From Coriobacteriaceae bacterium (GTDB lineage: Bacteria; Actinomycetota; Coriobacteriia; Coriobacteriales; Coriobacteriaceae): a stretch of 23,035 nt of DNA. The notes beneath the pieces are model-generated. The model was not told the origin of the DNA and searched no databases. It was given only the letters and a program-made list of their open reading frames with translations. This document shows, one piece after another, positions 5,929 to 12,745 of the stretch. Position numbers and translations under genes: made by a program. Every line of letters starts with the position of its first letter. Position 1 is the first letter of the stretch. The stretch is from assembly GCA_902363875.1 (NCBI GenBank), contig CABJBO010000030.1, forward strand, positions 1-23,035. Reading direction: 5' to 3'.

Positions 5929-7557
5929 CTAGGCCTCGTAGACCACCTTGCCGGCAATCATCGTGAGAGACGCCGTGGCCTCGAGGACCTCAGCCGGTTC
6001 GCAGTCAAAGAGGTTACGGTCGAGCACACAGATATCAGCCTGTTTGCCGCACGCGAGCGTGCCGATGCGGTCCTCGGCATGCATGGCGTAGGCGCTGCCA
6101 TAGGTGTAGGCGCGCAGAGCCTCGGCCATGGTAATGCGCTCCTGGGGGAACCAGCCCTCAGGGTTGGAACCGTCCTCGAGCATGCGGAAGACCGCGCCGT
6201 ACACCTCCTCCATGGGCTCCAAGCCCACAACGGGGAAGTCGCTGCCCAGGTGCACCACGGCACCGCTGGCAAGCAGGCTATGCAGGGGCCACGAAAGCGC
6301 AGCACGCTCGGGGCCCACGGCATCGTCCTTGGCAAGGTCAGCCATATCGAGCAGCATGTGCCACGGCTGCATACCAGGGCATATACCCAGCTCGGCATAG
6401 CGCGGCAGATCCTCGGGCTGAACCGTCTCGTTGTGCTCCATGGAGTGGCGGCAACCCCGCTTACCATGCAAGCGCTCGCCCTCCTCAAAGCAATCAAGCA
6501 CAAAACGCACCGAGCGATCGCCGATCGTATGGACGCGCGTGTCAACGCCCCATTCCTGCGCCCTGACAATGGCGGCACGGATGCGCTCTGGATCCTCCGC
6601 GGGCTCACCGCAGGTATCGGGCGCGTTGGAATAGGGTTCAAGCATCCAAGCGGTGTGGTCGGAGCACACGCCATCAAGAAACTGCTTAAAGCCGTGCCAC
6701 TCGACCTGCGTACCCGAGAAGGCGTATTTCTCCTTGATCTGCTCGAGCGTTAAGGACTCGTTTTCGAACAGATCGGTGTACAGGAACACGCGCAGTGGCA
6801 AGTCGCCCTTGGCATTAAGACCTGCCAACACCGCATACGGGTTTTCCATGCTCACAAACGTAGGATTGACCATGCCGACCGTAGTGATTCCCAGGGCATT
6901 GGCGCGCCGGGCGGTTTTTGCAAACGACGCGTCAACAACCTCGGGCGCTGGGTCGTAGACCTCGTCCATAAAGAAGACGCCGGCGTTGTTGGAAAACACG
7001 CCCGTCAGATTGCCCTCGGCATCCTTAAGGATCTTGCCGCCTGCGGGATCGGGCGTCTGCGAAGTTACTCCCACCTTGTTGATGGCGCAGGTATTGGCAC
7101 TAAAGGTATGCAGGTCAACCTGCTGCAGAAAGACCGGGCGGTCCGAGATGTACTCATCGATCATCGCGGCTGTGGGCATCTCGGGGACATCCCACTGGAA
7201 CTGGATAATCTGGCAGCCCAGAATCCACTCGTTATCGGGATGGTCGGCCGCAAACGCCACGACACGTTCCATCGCCATCTCAAAACTGGTGCAGTCGATG
7301 AGGTTGACGGCAAAATCGGGGTCGGTCATAAACGCGCCCTGGGCAAAATGCGTGTGCGAGTCGATCAGGCCGGGCATGACGAGCTGGTCGCCAAAGTCGC
7401 GCACCTCGGTATCGGGACCGATAAACGGTGCCAGGTGAGCATCGTCACCGCAGGCAACAATCTTATCACCGCGCACGGCAACGCCGCCCTTAAACGGCTC
7501 GAGCCCATCGCCGGTAAAGACGGCGTTGCTCTTGATAACTACATCAGCCTTGTCCAT
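5929..7557 (-). CDS. Amidohydrolase family 3 (YtcJ-like) protein
   Basis: The 542-residue metal-dependent hydrolase belongs to the amidohydrolase superfamily. The visible metal-site pattern is DSHTH (H68, H70), a central lysine in GFKQFLDG (K291), VHTIGDR (H343), HSMEHNE (H375 in EHNE) and LGSDFPV (D440). The C-terminal segment IGTLACGKQADICVLD is the usual beta-sandwich return. The length fits YtcJ/LAF-like enzymes (520-560 residues), which hydrolyse N-acyl or formamide-type substrates. The substrate here is unknown. The start at 7557 follows AGGAGG by five bases. It is probably the first gene of a unit with the MATE exporter, suggesting, weakly, processing and export of related compounds. 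No secretion signal is seen, so it is cytoplasmic. Confidence 0.88.
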   Translation of the reverse strand: MDKADVVIKSNAVFTGDGLEPFKGGVAVRGDKIVACGDDAHLAPFIGPDTEVRDFGDQLVMPGLIDSHTHFAQGAFMTDPDFAVNLIDCTSFEMAMERVVAFAADHPDNEWILGCQIIQFQWDVPEMPTAAMIDEYISDRPVFLQQVDLHTFSANTCAINKVGVTSQTPDPAGGKILKDAEGNLTGVFSNNAGVFFMDEVYDPAPEVVDASFAKTARRANALGITTVGMVNPTFVSMENPYAVLAGLNAKGDLPLRVFLYTDLFENESLTLEQIKEKYAFSGTQVEWHGFKQFLDGVCSDHTAWMLEPYSNAPDTCGEPAEDPERIRAAIVRAQEWGVDTRVHTIGDRSVRFVLDCFEEGERLHGKRGCRHSMEHNETVQPEDLPRYAELGICPGMQPWHMLLDMADLAKDDAVGPERAALSWPLHSLLASGAVVHLGSDFPVVGLEPMEEVYGAVFRMLEDGSNPEGWFPQERITMAEALRAYTYGSAYAMHAEDRIGTLACGKQADICVLDRNLFDCEPAEVLEATASLTMIAGKVVYEA

Positions 7558-7872
7558 GTGAGCCTCCTCAGGCATCTTTGGTTGCAATGCGGACGCACCG
7601 CCCGCGTGGGCACTCGGTTGGGAGCGTAGCGCTCCCGCATCGGCGCGTGCCTACAAGCCGTGCTCGGACGTCTGTCCCACGTCCGCGGCTTCGCGCTACA
7701 CCCATTGATACACAGGGGCAAATCCGTGCCAAGGCCAGGGATCGCAAACGGTCAGTTTAAGCAGGTTTACACGCTTTACCTGCAGGTTTATTGTCTGAGA
7801 TTATTACCGCGTCATTACGCCCAACGGCGTGCCCGCCCACACGGCAAGACCCGCATGCAAGGAAGAATAGGA
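7558..7872. other. Gene-free spacer with two hairpins
   Basis: This 315-base stretch between the LuxR gene's stop and the amidohydrolase start has no supported gene. It holds a hairpin GGGAGCG-tag-CGCTCCC (7620-7636) and a two-tier hairpin at 7655-7691 (AAGCCG ... CGGACGT / ACGTCCG CGGCTT). Neither is followed by a T-run on the minus strand. They may stabilise or partly terminate the LuxR transcript, or lie in the amidohydrolase leader. Confidence 0.45.
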
Positions 7873-8865
7873 CTAGGAACGCCAAAAGGCATCTATGAGG
7901 TCATCTCGGTTGGAGACACCGCTTTTAACGTAGATGCGATGCAAGTGCGCCTTGACAGTGCCAGGGCTGATGACCAACTCGCTGGCGATGTTTTGGGCGT
8001 CGTTGCCCTTCAGCACCAGCGTGAGCACCTCCTGCTCGCGCCGCGACAGCTTATGGGCATCGGCATAGATCACAACGCGTGATGCTAGATCGTCCCCAGA
8101 GCGTGCGCTCTCGGCCGCCACGTCCTCATCGGCACGCGGATGACGGGCATACACGCGCAGGATATGGCTAAACTGGCAAAAGAGTTGGACCGCGCATGCC
8201 ACGAGCAGCACGTTTTCGGAGATATTGCGCTCGGACAGATACCACAAAAAGAGGCTGATGACGGGGTTTTGAGAGTCGGGGCGGCAGAGCAAAATCATGT
8301 AGGTGTCCTCGGCGATTACGCAAAACGCAAGAACGAGTGCCACCTTCCAAAAGAGCTTTGAGCGGTCGAGGTCGAGTTTCTCAACACGCGTGGCCCTGTG
8401 CCGGTAATGCCAGGCGGCATAGGCAAGACATCCTACATTGCCCAGGTCACGCGTGAGCCAAAAGAGATACTGCTGCATCTCTCCGGCAGCACCGCTGCGA
8501 GGCACCAGCACCAATTGCAAGATTGAAAACGGCACGATAGCAAGTCCGAGCATGCGCGACGTCGGCCTTTTGCGCAAGCGCGCAAACATCCACAGTACCA
8601 CGCAGGCATAGATGGCAATACCGAGCACGCAGCGCAGCAAGGGGTGCTGCAACGGCTCGCTAAAGGTAACAGCGTAGTCGTATTTGAGCCGATTGTACTC
8701 GTCAAAAAAAATGACCGACATATCGAGCATGTAGAGCAAAAAGCCCGCCGCGGCCACCAGGCTGTCGCGACGGCGCGTCATGAGCCAAACCACCAATGCC
8801 ACGGCACTGGTCACCAGAGCCACACCCATGATAATCGTGGTGTAGATATAGAACGCGAAACTCAT
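7873..8865 (-). CDS. Membrane-anchored LuxR-type transcriptional regulator (paralogue 1)
   Basis: The 330-residue protein has about seven hydrophobic helices in residues 1-232, a charged linker, and a C-terminal LuxR/FixJ-type DNA-binding domain at about 271-330 (KLSRREQEVLTLVLKG, then SPGTVKAHLHRIY). It is therefore a one-component sensor held in the cytoplasmic membrane that binds DNA near the membrane. It is a paralogue of the regulator at 15718-16683; both share AED-x-Y in helix six and the motif YLSERN-x-SEN before the last helix. No receiver domain or phospho-acceptor site is visible. The ATG at 8865 follows GGGAGG by five bases. It is divergent from a small ORF and lies beyond the second AguD-like antiporter, which suggests control of that transporter. 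The ligand is unknown. Such regulators are abundant in Coriobacteriia. Confidence 0.9.
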   Translation of the reverse strand: MSFAFYIYTTIIMGVALVTSAVALVVWLMTRRRDSLVAAAGFLLYMLDMSVIFFDEYNRLKYDYAVTFSEPLQHPLLRCVLGIAIYACVVLWMFARLRKRPTSRMLGLAIVPFSILQLVLVPRSGAAGEMQQYLFWLTRDLGNVGCLAYAAWHYRHRATRVEKLDLDRSKLFWKVALVLAFCVIAEDTYMILLCRPDSQNPVISLFLWYLSERNISENVLLVACAVQLFCQFSHILRVYARHPRADEDVAAESARSGDDLASRVVIYADAHKLSRREQEVLTLVLKGNDAQNIASELVISPGTVKAHLHRIYVKSGVSNRDDLIDAFWRS

Positions 8866-8935
8866 GCCCGCCTCCCCTGTCTAGATGCCGTGAGGATGTT
8901 GACAGATTCTTTGCCGCAAGATTAGACTCACCGAT

Positions 8936-8955
8936 TAAACGTACTGTATCGTTTA
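8936..8955. promoter_or_regulatory. Dyad TAAACG-N8-CGTTTA in a divergent promoter region
   Basis: A 6-bp inverted repeat with an 8-base spacer lies between the LuxR start at 8865 and the small ORF start at 8994. The position and 20-base size suit an operator, possibly for the adjacent LuxR-type regulator. It does not resemble the dyads near 15511-15600, so shared control of the two loci by one motif is not supported by it. Confidence 0.35.
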
Positions 8956-8993
8956 GATAAACAAGCTGTGTCTCACCGATGAAAGGAGATGCC

Positions 8994-9185
8994 ATGGCGC
9001 CTATCGCACCGCTCAAGATGCTCGTCGCTCCTGCCGCCAAGGCCATCGCCCACCTGTGCGACTCACTTACCTACAATGACGTCCCCTGTGTCGTCGAAGA
9101 GCGTTCGGACAGCTGCCCCTACCTGGGCCACGTCCCCTACTTTGCACCCAAGCTCGCATCTGATCCCGAGCAGCGTGAACAGTAA
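8994..9185 (+). CDS. Small hypothetical protein, 63 aa
   Basis: I do not recognise this protein. The ATG at 8994 has a good AAAGGAG site five bases upstream, and a hairpin with a T-rich tail follows the stop, both of which support it as a real gene. The N-terminal half is mildly hydrophobic (APLKMLVAPAAKAIAHLC). The second half has two further cysteines (C32, C41) in VPCVVEERSDSCPYLG, giving three cysteines in all, and the tail is charged. It has no clear membrane segment or signal peptide. It is the only plus-strand gene between the LuxR regulator (divergent) and the second antiporter (convergent). A metal-binding or redox role would be a guess. Confidence 0.6.
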   Translation: MAPIAPLKMLVAPAAKAIAHLCDSLTYNDVPCVVEERSDSCPYLGHVPYFAPKLASDPEQREQ

Positions 9186-9198
9186 TCCAAGATGCATC

Positions 9199-9230
9199 TA
9201 GCACCGCACAACTCGCGGCGCTACTGTTTT
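9199..9230 (+). terminator. Terminator of the small plus-strand gene
   Basis: TAGCACCGC (9199-9207) pairs with GCGGCGCTA (9215-9223) at eight of nine positions, plus a possible G-U, around a 7-base loop, followed by CTGTTTT. It is 13 bases after the 63-aa gene's stop. On the minus strand the same stem may help to end the antiporter transcript, but there is no T-run on that side. Confidence 0.55.
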
Positions 9231-9250
9231 GGTGCAAAATAACCTGACCC

Positions 9251-10630
9251 CTATGCGCCAACGCCGGGATTGTCGATGCTGCGGCCGCGGCGCGATATGA
9301 GGCGCGAAACCTCGCCCAGCAACACGCCGATCACCACACCCATGAGGATCGGCAACTTTGACATCTCGGCGGGCGAGCTGTTAAGCGGCACGATTGTCGC
9401 AACAATGGAAAGCACGAGCTCTACCACCGGCACCGCAAGCGCCACCGCAAGCACCTTGCCCTCGAAGGGCGCGCGGAACACACGTGAGCGGTCGTCGTAT
9501 TTACGCAGGCGCCAAAACGCCGGGAACATCGGGATATAGCTCATGAGCAGAAAGACGACGTTCATCGAGAAGAAGACCCAAAAGACGTCGGAACCCTCAC
9601 CCAACGGAATCTGGAGCAGCAGCACCAGACTGGCAAAACAGCCGTTAATGAGCGCCGAGCCGTTGGGCATGCCGGTCTTTTTGGACACCAACGCAAAGGG
9701 ACGCGGCATGTTGCCATGGCGCGCGGCATAGCTCGCTACGTTGTTGACGCCAAAGCTCCAGCAGATCATATTGGCGAACAGCGTCACCAAAAAGGCCACG
9801 CCCACGACCATCGTCAGCGGGTGGGTGCGCCCCACCATAGCGGCGACTGCGTCCACAACGCCCGAATCGAGTGAAAGCTGCTCGGTGGGAACCGCGGCTC
9901 CAATGCCAATGCCACAGATGATGTAGATCGCCGCAATGGCCACGCCACCGGCAATAACCGCCTTGGGGATATCGCGCGACGGGTTCTTCATCGTGCTGGC
10001 AAAGGTCGCGACCACTTCGAAGCCCATAAAGTTGAACAGGATAATCGATAGGTACGTCAACGAATTGGTGTCGCCCAGATCTGGAATGAAGGTCTTAAAC
10101 GACATGTCGTTGGCAAAGCCGTTATTGCAGGCAAACCAAATGCCGACGATTCCCACCACGGCGGTAATGAGCACCTTGATGACGGCGCCGCCATCCATGA
10201 CCCAATCGGCCTCGGCCACCGGCTGCATTGCCATGACCGTGACGCCCCACACAAAGGCAAGCTCGATGGCAATTCGGACCCCAAGCGAAAATTCGATGCC
10301 CCATACCGCATTGATGACACTGGGGAACATGCAGGCGATACTTGCCACCCACAGTGGAAAGTTGACCCAATAGCACCAGGAGCAGCGGGCGCCCCAACGG
10401 TCGCCCAAGCCCAGGCGAACCCAATCGTACAGACCGCCCTCGGAATCAAACGCCGTACCCAGCTCGGCCACCACCAGACCATAGGGAAGCAAAAACGTAA
10501 TGATAAGGAAAATCCACCAGAAGAACTGTACGTTACCCATGGCAGATGCCGGAGCCGCCGCCTCGATGGTAAACACGACGCAGATAACCGAAAGGATGAC
10601 CTCGAACAGGGAGAACTTTTTACCTGCCAC
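9251..10630 (-). CDS. APC-family amino acid/polyamine permease, AguD-like paralogue
   Basis: The 459-residue membrane protein has about twelve helices and is a close paralogue of the antiporter at 12743-14182. Both begin with a VICVVF-x-x-EAAAPA-type helix, then GN-x-QFFWWIFLI, LLPYG-x-VVAELGT and YDWVR-x-GLGD-x-WGAR, and both share SFGVN-x-V-x-x-YAA-x-HGNMP. By that relationship it should exchange cationic or polyamine-type substrates, perhaps agmatine/putrescine or a related amine. It lacks the acidic 20-residue C-terminal tail of its paralogue. The start is a GTG at 10630 with GGGGGAG about seven bases upstream; no suitable ATG is near. It overlaps a 60-codon ORF by 11 bases. A strong terminator separates it from aguA, so it is probably a separate transcript. 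Confidence 0.9.
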   Translation of the reverse strand: MAGKKFSLFEVILSVICVVFTIEAAAPASAMGNVQFFWWIFLIITFLLPYGLVVAELGTAFDSEGGLYDWVRLGLGDRWGARCSWCYWVNFPLWVASIACMFPSVINAVWGIEFSLGVRIAIELAFVWGVTVMAMQPVAEADWVMDGGAVIKVLITAVVGIVGIWFACNNGFANDMSFKTFIPDLGDTNSLTYLSIILFNFMGFEVVATFASTMKNPSRDIPKAVIAGGVAIAAIYIICGIGIGAAVPTEQLSLDSGVVDAVAAMVGRTHPLTMVVGVAFLVTLFANMICWSFGVNNVASYAARHGNMPRPFALVSKKTGMPNGSALINGCFASLVLLLQIPLGEGSDVFWVFFSMNVVFLLMSYIPMFPAFWRLRKYDDRSRVFRAPFEGKVLAVALAVPVVELVLSIVATIVPLNSSPAEMSKLPILMGVVIGVLLGEVSRLISRRGRSIDNPGVGA

Positions 10631-10802
10631 GACACGCTCCCCCTACAGCAAAAAGGATGGCATCTGTACCGAAGGCGCAGCCCAAGGTAGGGTTGCAGGC
10701 CGCGTCACCGGTGCAGGTGCCATCCCAAAGAGAAGAGAGGATGCAATTGTTGGACCAACGCTCGCGGAACAGGCGCGTGTAGATAACGATACGCTGGTAC
10801 AT
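10620..10802 (-). CDS. Possible 60-aa ORF overlapping the permease start
   Basis: A frame of 60 codons starts at an ATG with CGGAG five bases upstream and ends in a TAA that overlaps the GTG start of the permease by 11 bases, an arrangement typical of translational coupling. The product is not recognised. It starts with a basic stretch (YQRIVIYTRLFRERW) and then has five cysteines in a Gly/Ala-rich tail. It may be a real small protein, a leader ORF tuning permease translation, or chance. Two hairpins lie just upstream in the same leader. Confidence 0.4.
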   Translation of the reverse strand: MYQRIVIYTRLFRERWSNNCILSSLWDGTCTGDAACNPTLGCAFGTDAILFAVGGACRGR

Positions 10803-10819
10803 AGATACTCCGATCAAAA

Positions 10820-10837
10820 CGGTCGCGTTCACGACCG
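10820..10837 (-). promoter_or_regulatory. Hairpin CGGTCG-N6-CGACCG followed by T-run
   Basis: A 6-bp stem with a TGAACG loop (minus strand) is followed directly by TTTTGATC, then the ribosome binding site of the 60-codon ORF. It could be a weak intrinsic terminator or attenuator in the leader of the second antiporter. Its loop and edge contain CGTTCACG, also present in the dyad at 15511-15521. Confidence 0.4.
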
Positions 10838-10857
10838 ATAACTTTCGGCAATTGAAG

Positions 10858-10926
10858 ACGCGTCTGACCTGGGAAATTCAAGCGAACAATTGGCCTAACC
10901 CGCAAAAAATCCCAGGCCAGACGCGT
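10858..10926. repeat. 17-bp inverted repeat in the permease leader region
   Basis: ACGCGTCTGACCTGGGA (10858-10874) matches the reverse complement of 10910-10926 at 16 of 17 positions, with a 35-base loop. The one mismatch allows a G-U pair on one strand. It sits between the aguA terminator and the second antiporter's start. It may be a folded leader RNA or a regulator-binding site. No known riboswitch pattern is recognised. Confidence 0.55.
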
Positions 10927-10933
10927 ACTCAAT

Positions 10934-10974
10934 CAAAGAAAAGGGCACTCCGAAGTGGAGGCAACGGAGTGCCC
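10934..10974 (-). terminator. Rho-independent terminator downstream of aguA
   Basis: On the minus strand GGGCACTCCG (10974-10965) pairs perfectly with CGGAGTGCCC (10952-10943) around a 12-base loop, followed by TTTTCTTTG. It is about 200 bases past the aguA stop and upstream of the second antiporter, so it marks the end of the agmatine gene set. Confidence 0.85.
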
Positions 10975-11066
10975 AAAGAAAACCCAACCGACCAAGACAT
11001 CGGGCAAGCCGACCATCAATGCCCCAAGATGGTTCGATTCGCCGATTGTCCGATTGATCGGCTGGG

Positions 11067-11160
11067 TTTTCGAGGTGCCCCAGGTCGCCGCGAAAGAGGA
11101 GCGAAGCGTACTTTGGTACGCGAGCGACGGTTTGAGCGGCGAGATGGGGTGCCTCGGAAA
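11067..11160 (-). repeat. Long imperfect hairpin after aguA, GCGTAC-type
   Basis: The outer arms (11067-11082 / 11145-11160) match at 13 of 16, then CGCCGC/GCGGCG, then an apical GCGTAC-TTTG-GTACGC (11106-11121). The 22 bases at 11103-11124 are identical to 12693-12714, at the end of aguD. It starts 9 bases after the aguA stop and has no T-run, so it looks like a 3' RNA structure rather than an intrinsic terminator. Confidence 0.6.
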
Positions 11161-11169
11161 GTCAGACGA

Positions 11170-12375
11170 TTAAGCGGACGGCTCCTGCTGGGTGATGCAG
11201 TGGATATTGCCGCCGCCGAAGACGACCTGCTCGGACTGAACGCCGACGCACTTGTAGACGCCCTCGCCCCAGACCTCGTCATAGATCTTCTGGAGCGTGT
11301 CGACGGCCAGCTGGTCGTTCTCGTCGCCGTACTGCGGGACGATAACGCCGTGGTTGGTGACCAGGTAGTTCATGTAGGAGGCGATCAGCGGCTCGTCGGG
11401 AACGCGCGGCTCGGCGTTCTCGTCGGCGTCGATGGTGTCGCAGGAAGCCTGGTCCATGAACAGCGGGTTCACGGGCATGCAGAACTTGTAGACCTTCATC
11501 TTGCGGCCCTTGGCGTCAACGGCGTTGGAGAGGGTCTCGTAGGCAGCGTGGCACTGCTCGTAGAACGGATACTCGGGATCGTCGGTCCAGATGCAGGCCA
11601 TGACGCCCGGGGCGATGAACGTGGCGACGTCGTCGATATGACCGTTGGTCTCCTCGGGGTCGATGCCCTCCTTGACCCAGATGACCTTCTCGACGCCCAG
11701 GTAATCCTTGAGGTGCTCGTCCATGTAGGCGCGAAGCTCCTCGCTCCAGGGCTCAAACTTCTTGTGGAACTTGGGCCAGATGGACTCGGGATCCTCTTCC
11801 TCCTCGAGCACCGCAGAGCAGGTGCGGCCCGGGGAAAGCAGGCACTGGTCGGTCACGACAAGGGTGCCCTCGCCGTCGACGGTGATGGAGCCGCCCTCGA
11901 GGATCATGTCGTCGGGACGATAGCGACGGCAGCCGGAGAGCTCAGCCATCTTGAGGGCGATCTGCTCGTCCTTGTCCCACGGGAAGTACAGGCCGTCGAC
12001 GAGGCCGCCGTAGGCGTTGAAGTGCCAGTGGTTGGCGCGCTTCTCGCCCTTGCCGTTGATGACGTAGGTGGCGGCGGTGTCGCGGAACCAGGCGTCGTCG
12101 GTGGTCATCTCGATAACGGTGACGTTCTCGTCGTTCTCGAAGACGGCCTTGCAGTTGGCATAGTCGACCTGGTTGGCGCACATATAGACCGGGGTGAACT
12201 CGGAGATGGCGCGGGCGATGGCGGCATACTGCTTCTGAGCAGGCTTGGCGCCGTGGGCCCAGGTGTCGGTGCGGTGGGGCCAGCCCATCCACACGCGATC
12301 CTGCGGAGCGAACTCGGCGGGCATAAAGAAGCCGTCGGCCTTGGGGGTGGACTCGGACTCGGTGATCGTACGCAT
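11170..12375 (-). CDS. aguA: Agmatine deiminase
   Basis: This enzyme hydrolyses agmatine to N-carbamoylputrescine and ammonia in the cytoplasm, the first step of the agmatine deiminase pathway. The 401-residue protein shows the family (PAD_porph) signatures: GFFMPAEF (15-22), TTDDAWFRDT (91-100), HFNAYGGLVDGLYFPWDKD (118-136), LEGGSITVDGEGTL (159-172), the catalytic His246 in TNGHIDD, and the nucleophile Cys393 in GGGNIHCITQQ. It is about 35 residues longer than typical enzymes because of an acidic/charged insertion at about 184-217 (EEEEDPESIW ...). The start at 12375 follows GGAGG by seven bases. It lies downstream of ptcA and aguD on the same strand, after a 367-base spacer rich in hairpins, and is followed by a hairpin and a strong terminator. 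Confidence 0.96.
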   Translation of the reverse strand: MRTITESESTPKADGFFMPAEFAPQDRVWMGWPHRTDTWAHGAKPAQKQYAAIARAISEFTPVYMCANQVDYANCKAVFENDENVTVIEMTTDDAWFRDTAATYVINGKGEKRANHWHFNAYGGLVDGLYFPWDKDEQIALKMAELSGCRRYRPDDMILEGGSITVDGEGTLVVTDQCLLSPGRTCSAVLEEEEDPESIWPKFHKKFEPWSEELRAYMDEHLKDYLGVEKVIWVKEGIDPEETNGHIDDVATFIAPGVMACIWTDDPEYPFYEQCHAAYETLSNAVDAKGRKMKVYKFCMPVNPLFMDQASCDTIDADENAEPRVPDEPLIASYMNYLVTNHGVIVPQYGDENDQLAVDTLQKIYDEVWGEGVYKCVGVQSEQVVFGGGNIHCITQQEPSA

Positions 12376-12742
12376 AAGATTTCCTCCAAATCGAACGATC
12401 GTTTGCCGCGGGCGGATTGCCCGCAGCCTAAAACCAAGAGATAGTGGGCGCCCGTCCCCCGGCAAAGGTCGGGGCGCCCGGTGCCGGTTTTCACGGAGCC
12501 GCACCGACGAGCGGCAACGTAACCAAGTGCGTGGAGACAAACGCACGAAGGATACGAGAGAGAGGTTGGGGCGGGCGGTGGTTACCGGAGCTATCGCTCG
12601 CACCCGCCCCAGGAAATAGTGAGCATATTTGTCGCTTTGGGCACGCCCTCGAAGAGGCTAGAGTGCCTGGAGTCGGGAGCGACAAGCCCGACGAAGCGTA
12701 CTTTGGTACGCGAGGAGGGTTGGAGCCCCGAATCCGGGTGCT
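12376..12742 (-). other. Structured spacer between aguD and aguA
   Basis: No gene is supported in these 367 bases. They hold several GC-rich stems: GCGGGC/GCCCGC (12408-12424) just before the aguA ribosome binding site, the self-complementary GGGCGCCC twice (12446-12453 and 12472-12479), and TGGGGCGGG/CCCGCCCCA (12567-12611). AACGATCGTT near 12394-12403 is a 10-base palindrome. None has a clear U-tract. They could be RNA processing or stability structures that set the aguA:aguD ratio, or hide a separate aguA promoter. Confidence 0.45.
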
Positions 12743-12745
12743 CTA
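12658..12745 (-). repeat. Long imperfect hairpin at the end of aguD, GCGTAC-type
   Basis: The ends CTAGAG (12658) and CTCTAG close a stem that includes the aguD stop codon. The apical part GCGTAC-TTTG-GTACGC and its flanks (12693-12714) are identical over 22 bases to the hairpin after aguA. The rest of the stem differs in sequence but keeps the imperfect pairing. The apex is thus conserved at two 3' ends of the same pathway. Confidence 0.6.

Noticed and set aside
10858..10926. Known riboswitch or T-box in the antiporter leader
   Set aside because: I could not find T-box specifier/antiterminator signatures or a recognised riboswitch core; only a stem with a large loop is supported.
10852..12444. 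530-codon plus-strand frame opposite aguA
   Set aside because: Antisense shadow of a gene with intact catalytic motifs; the translation is Val/Leu/Gly/Asp-rich with no domain.
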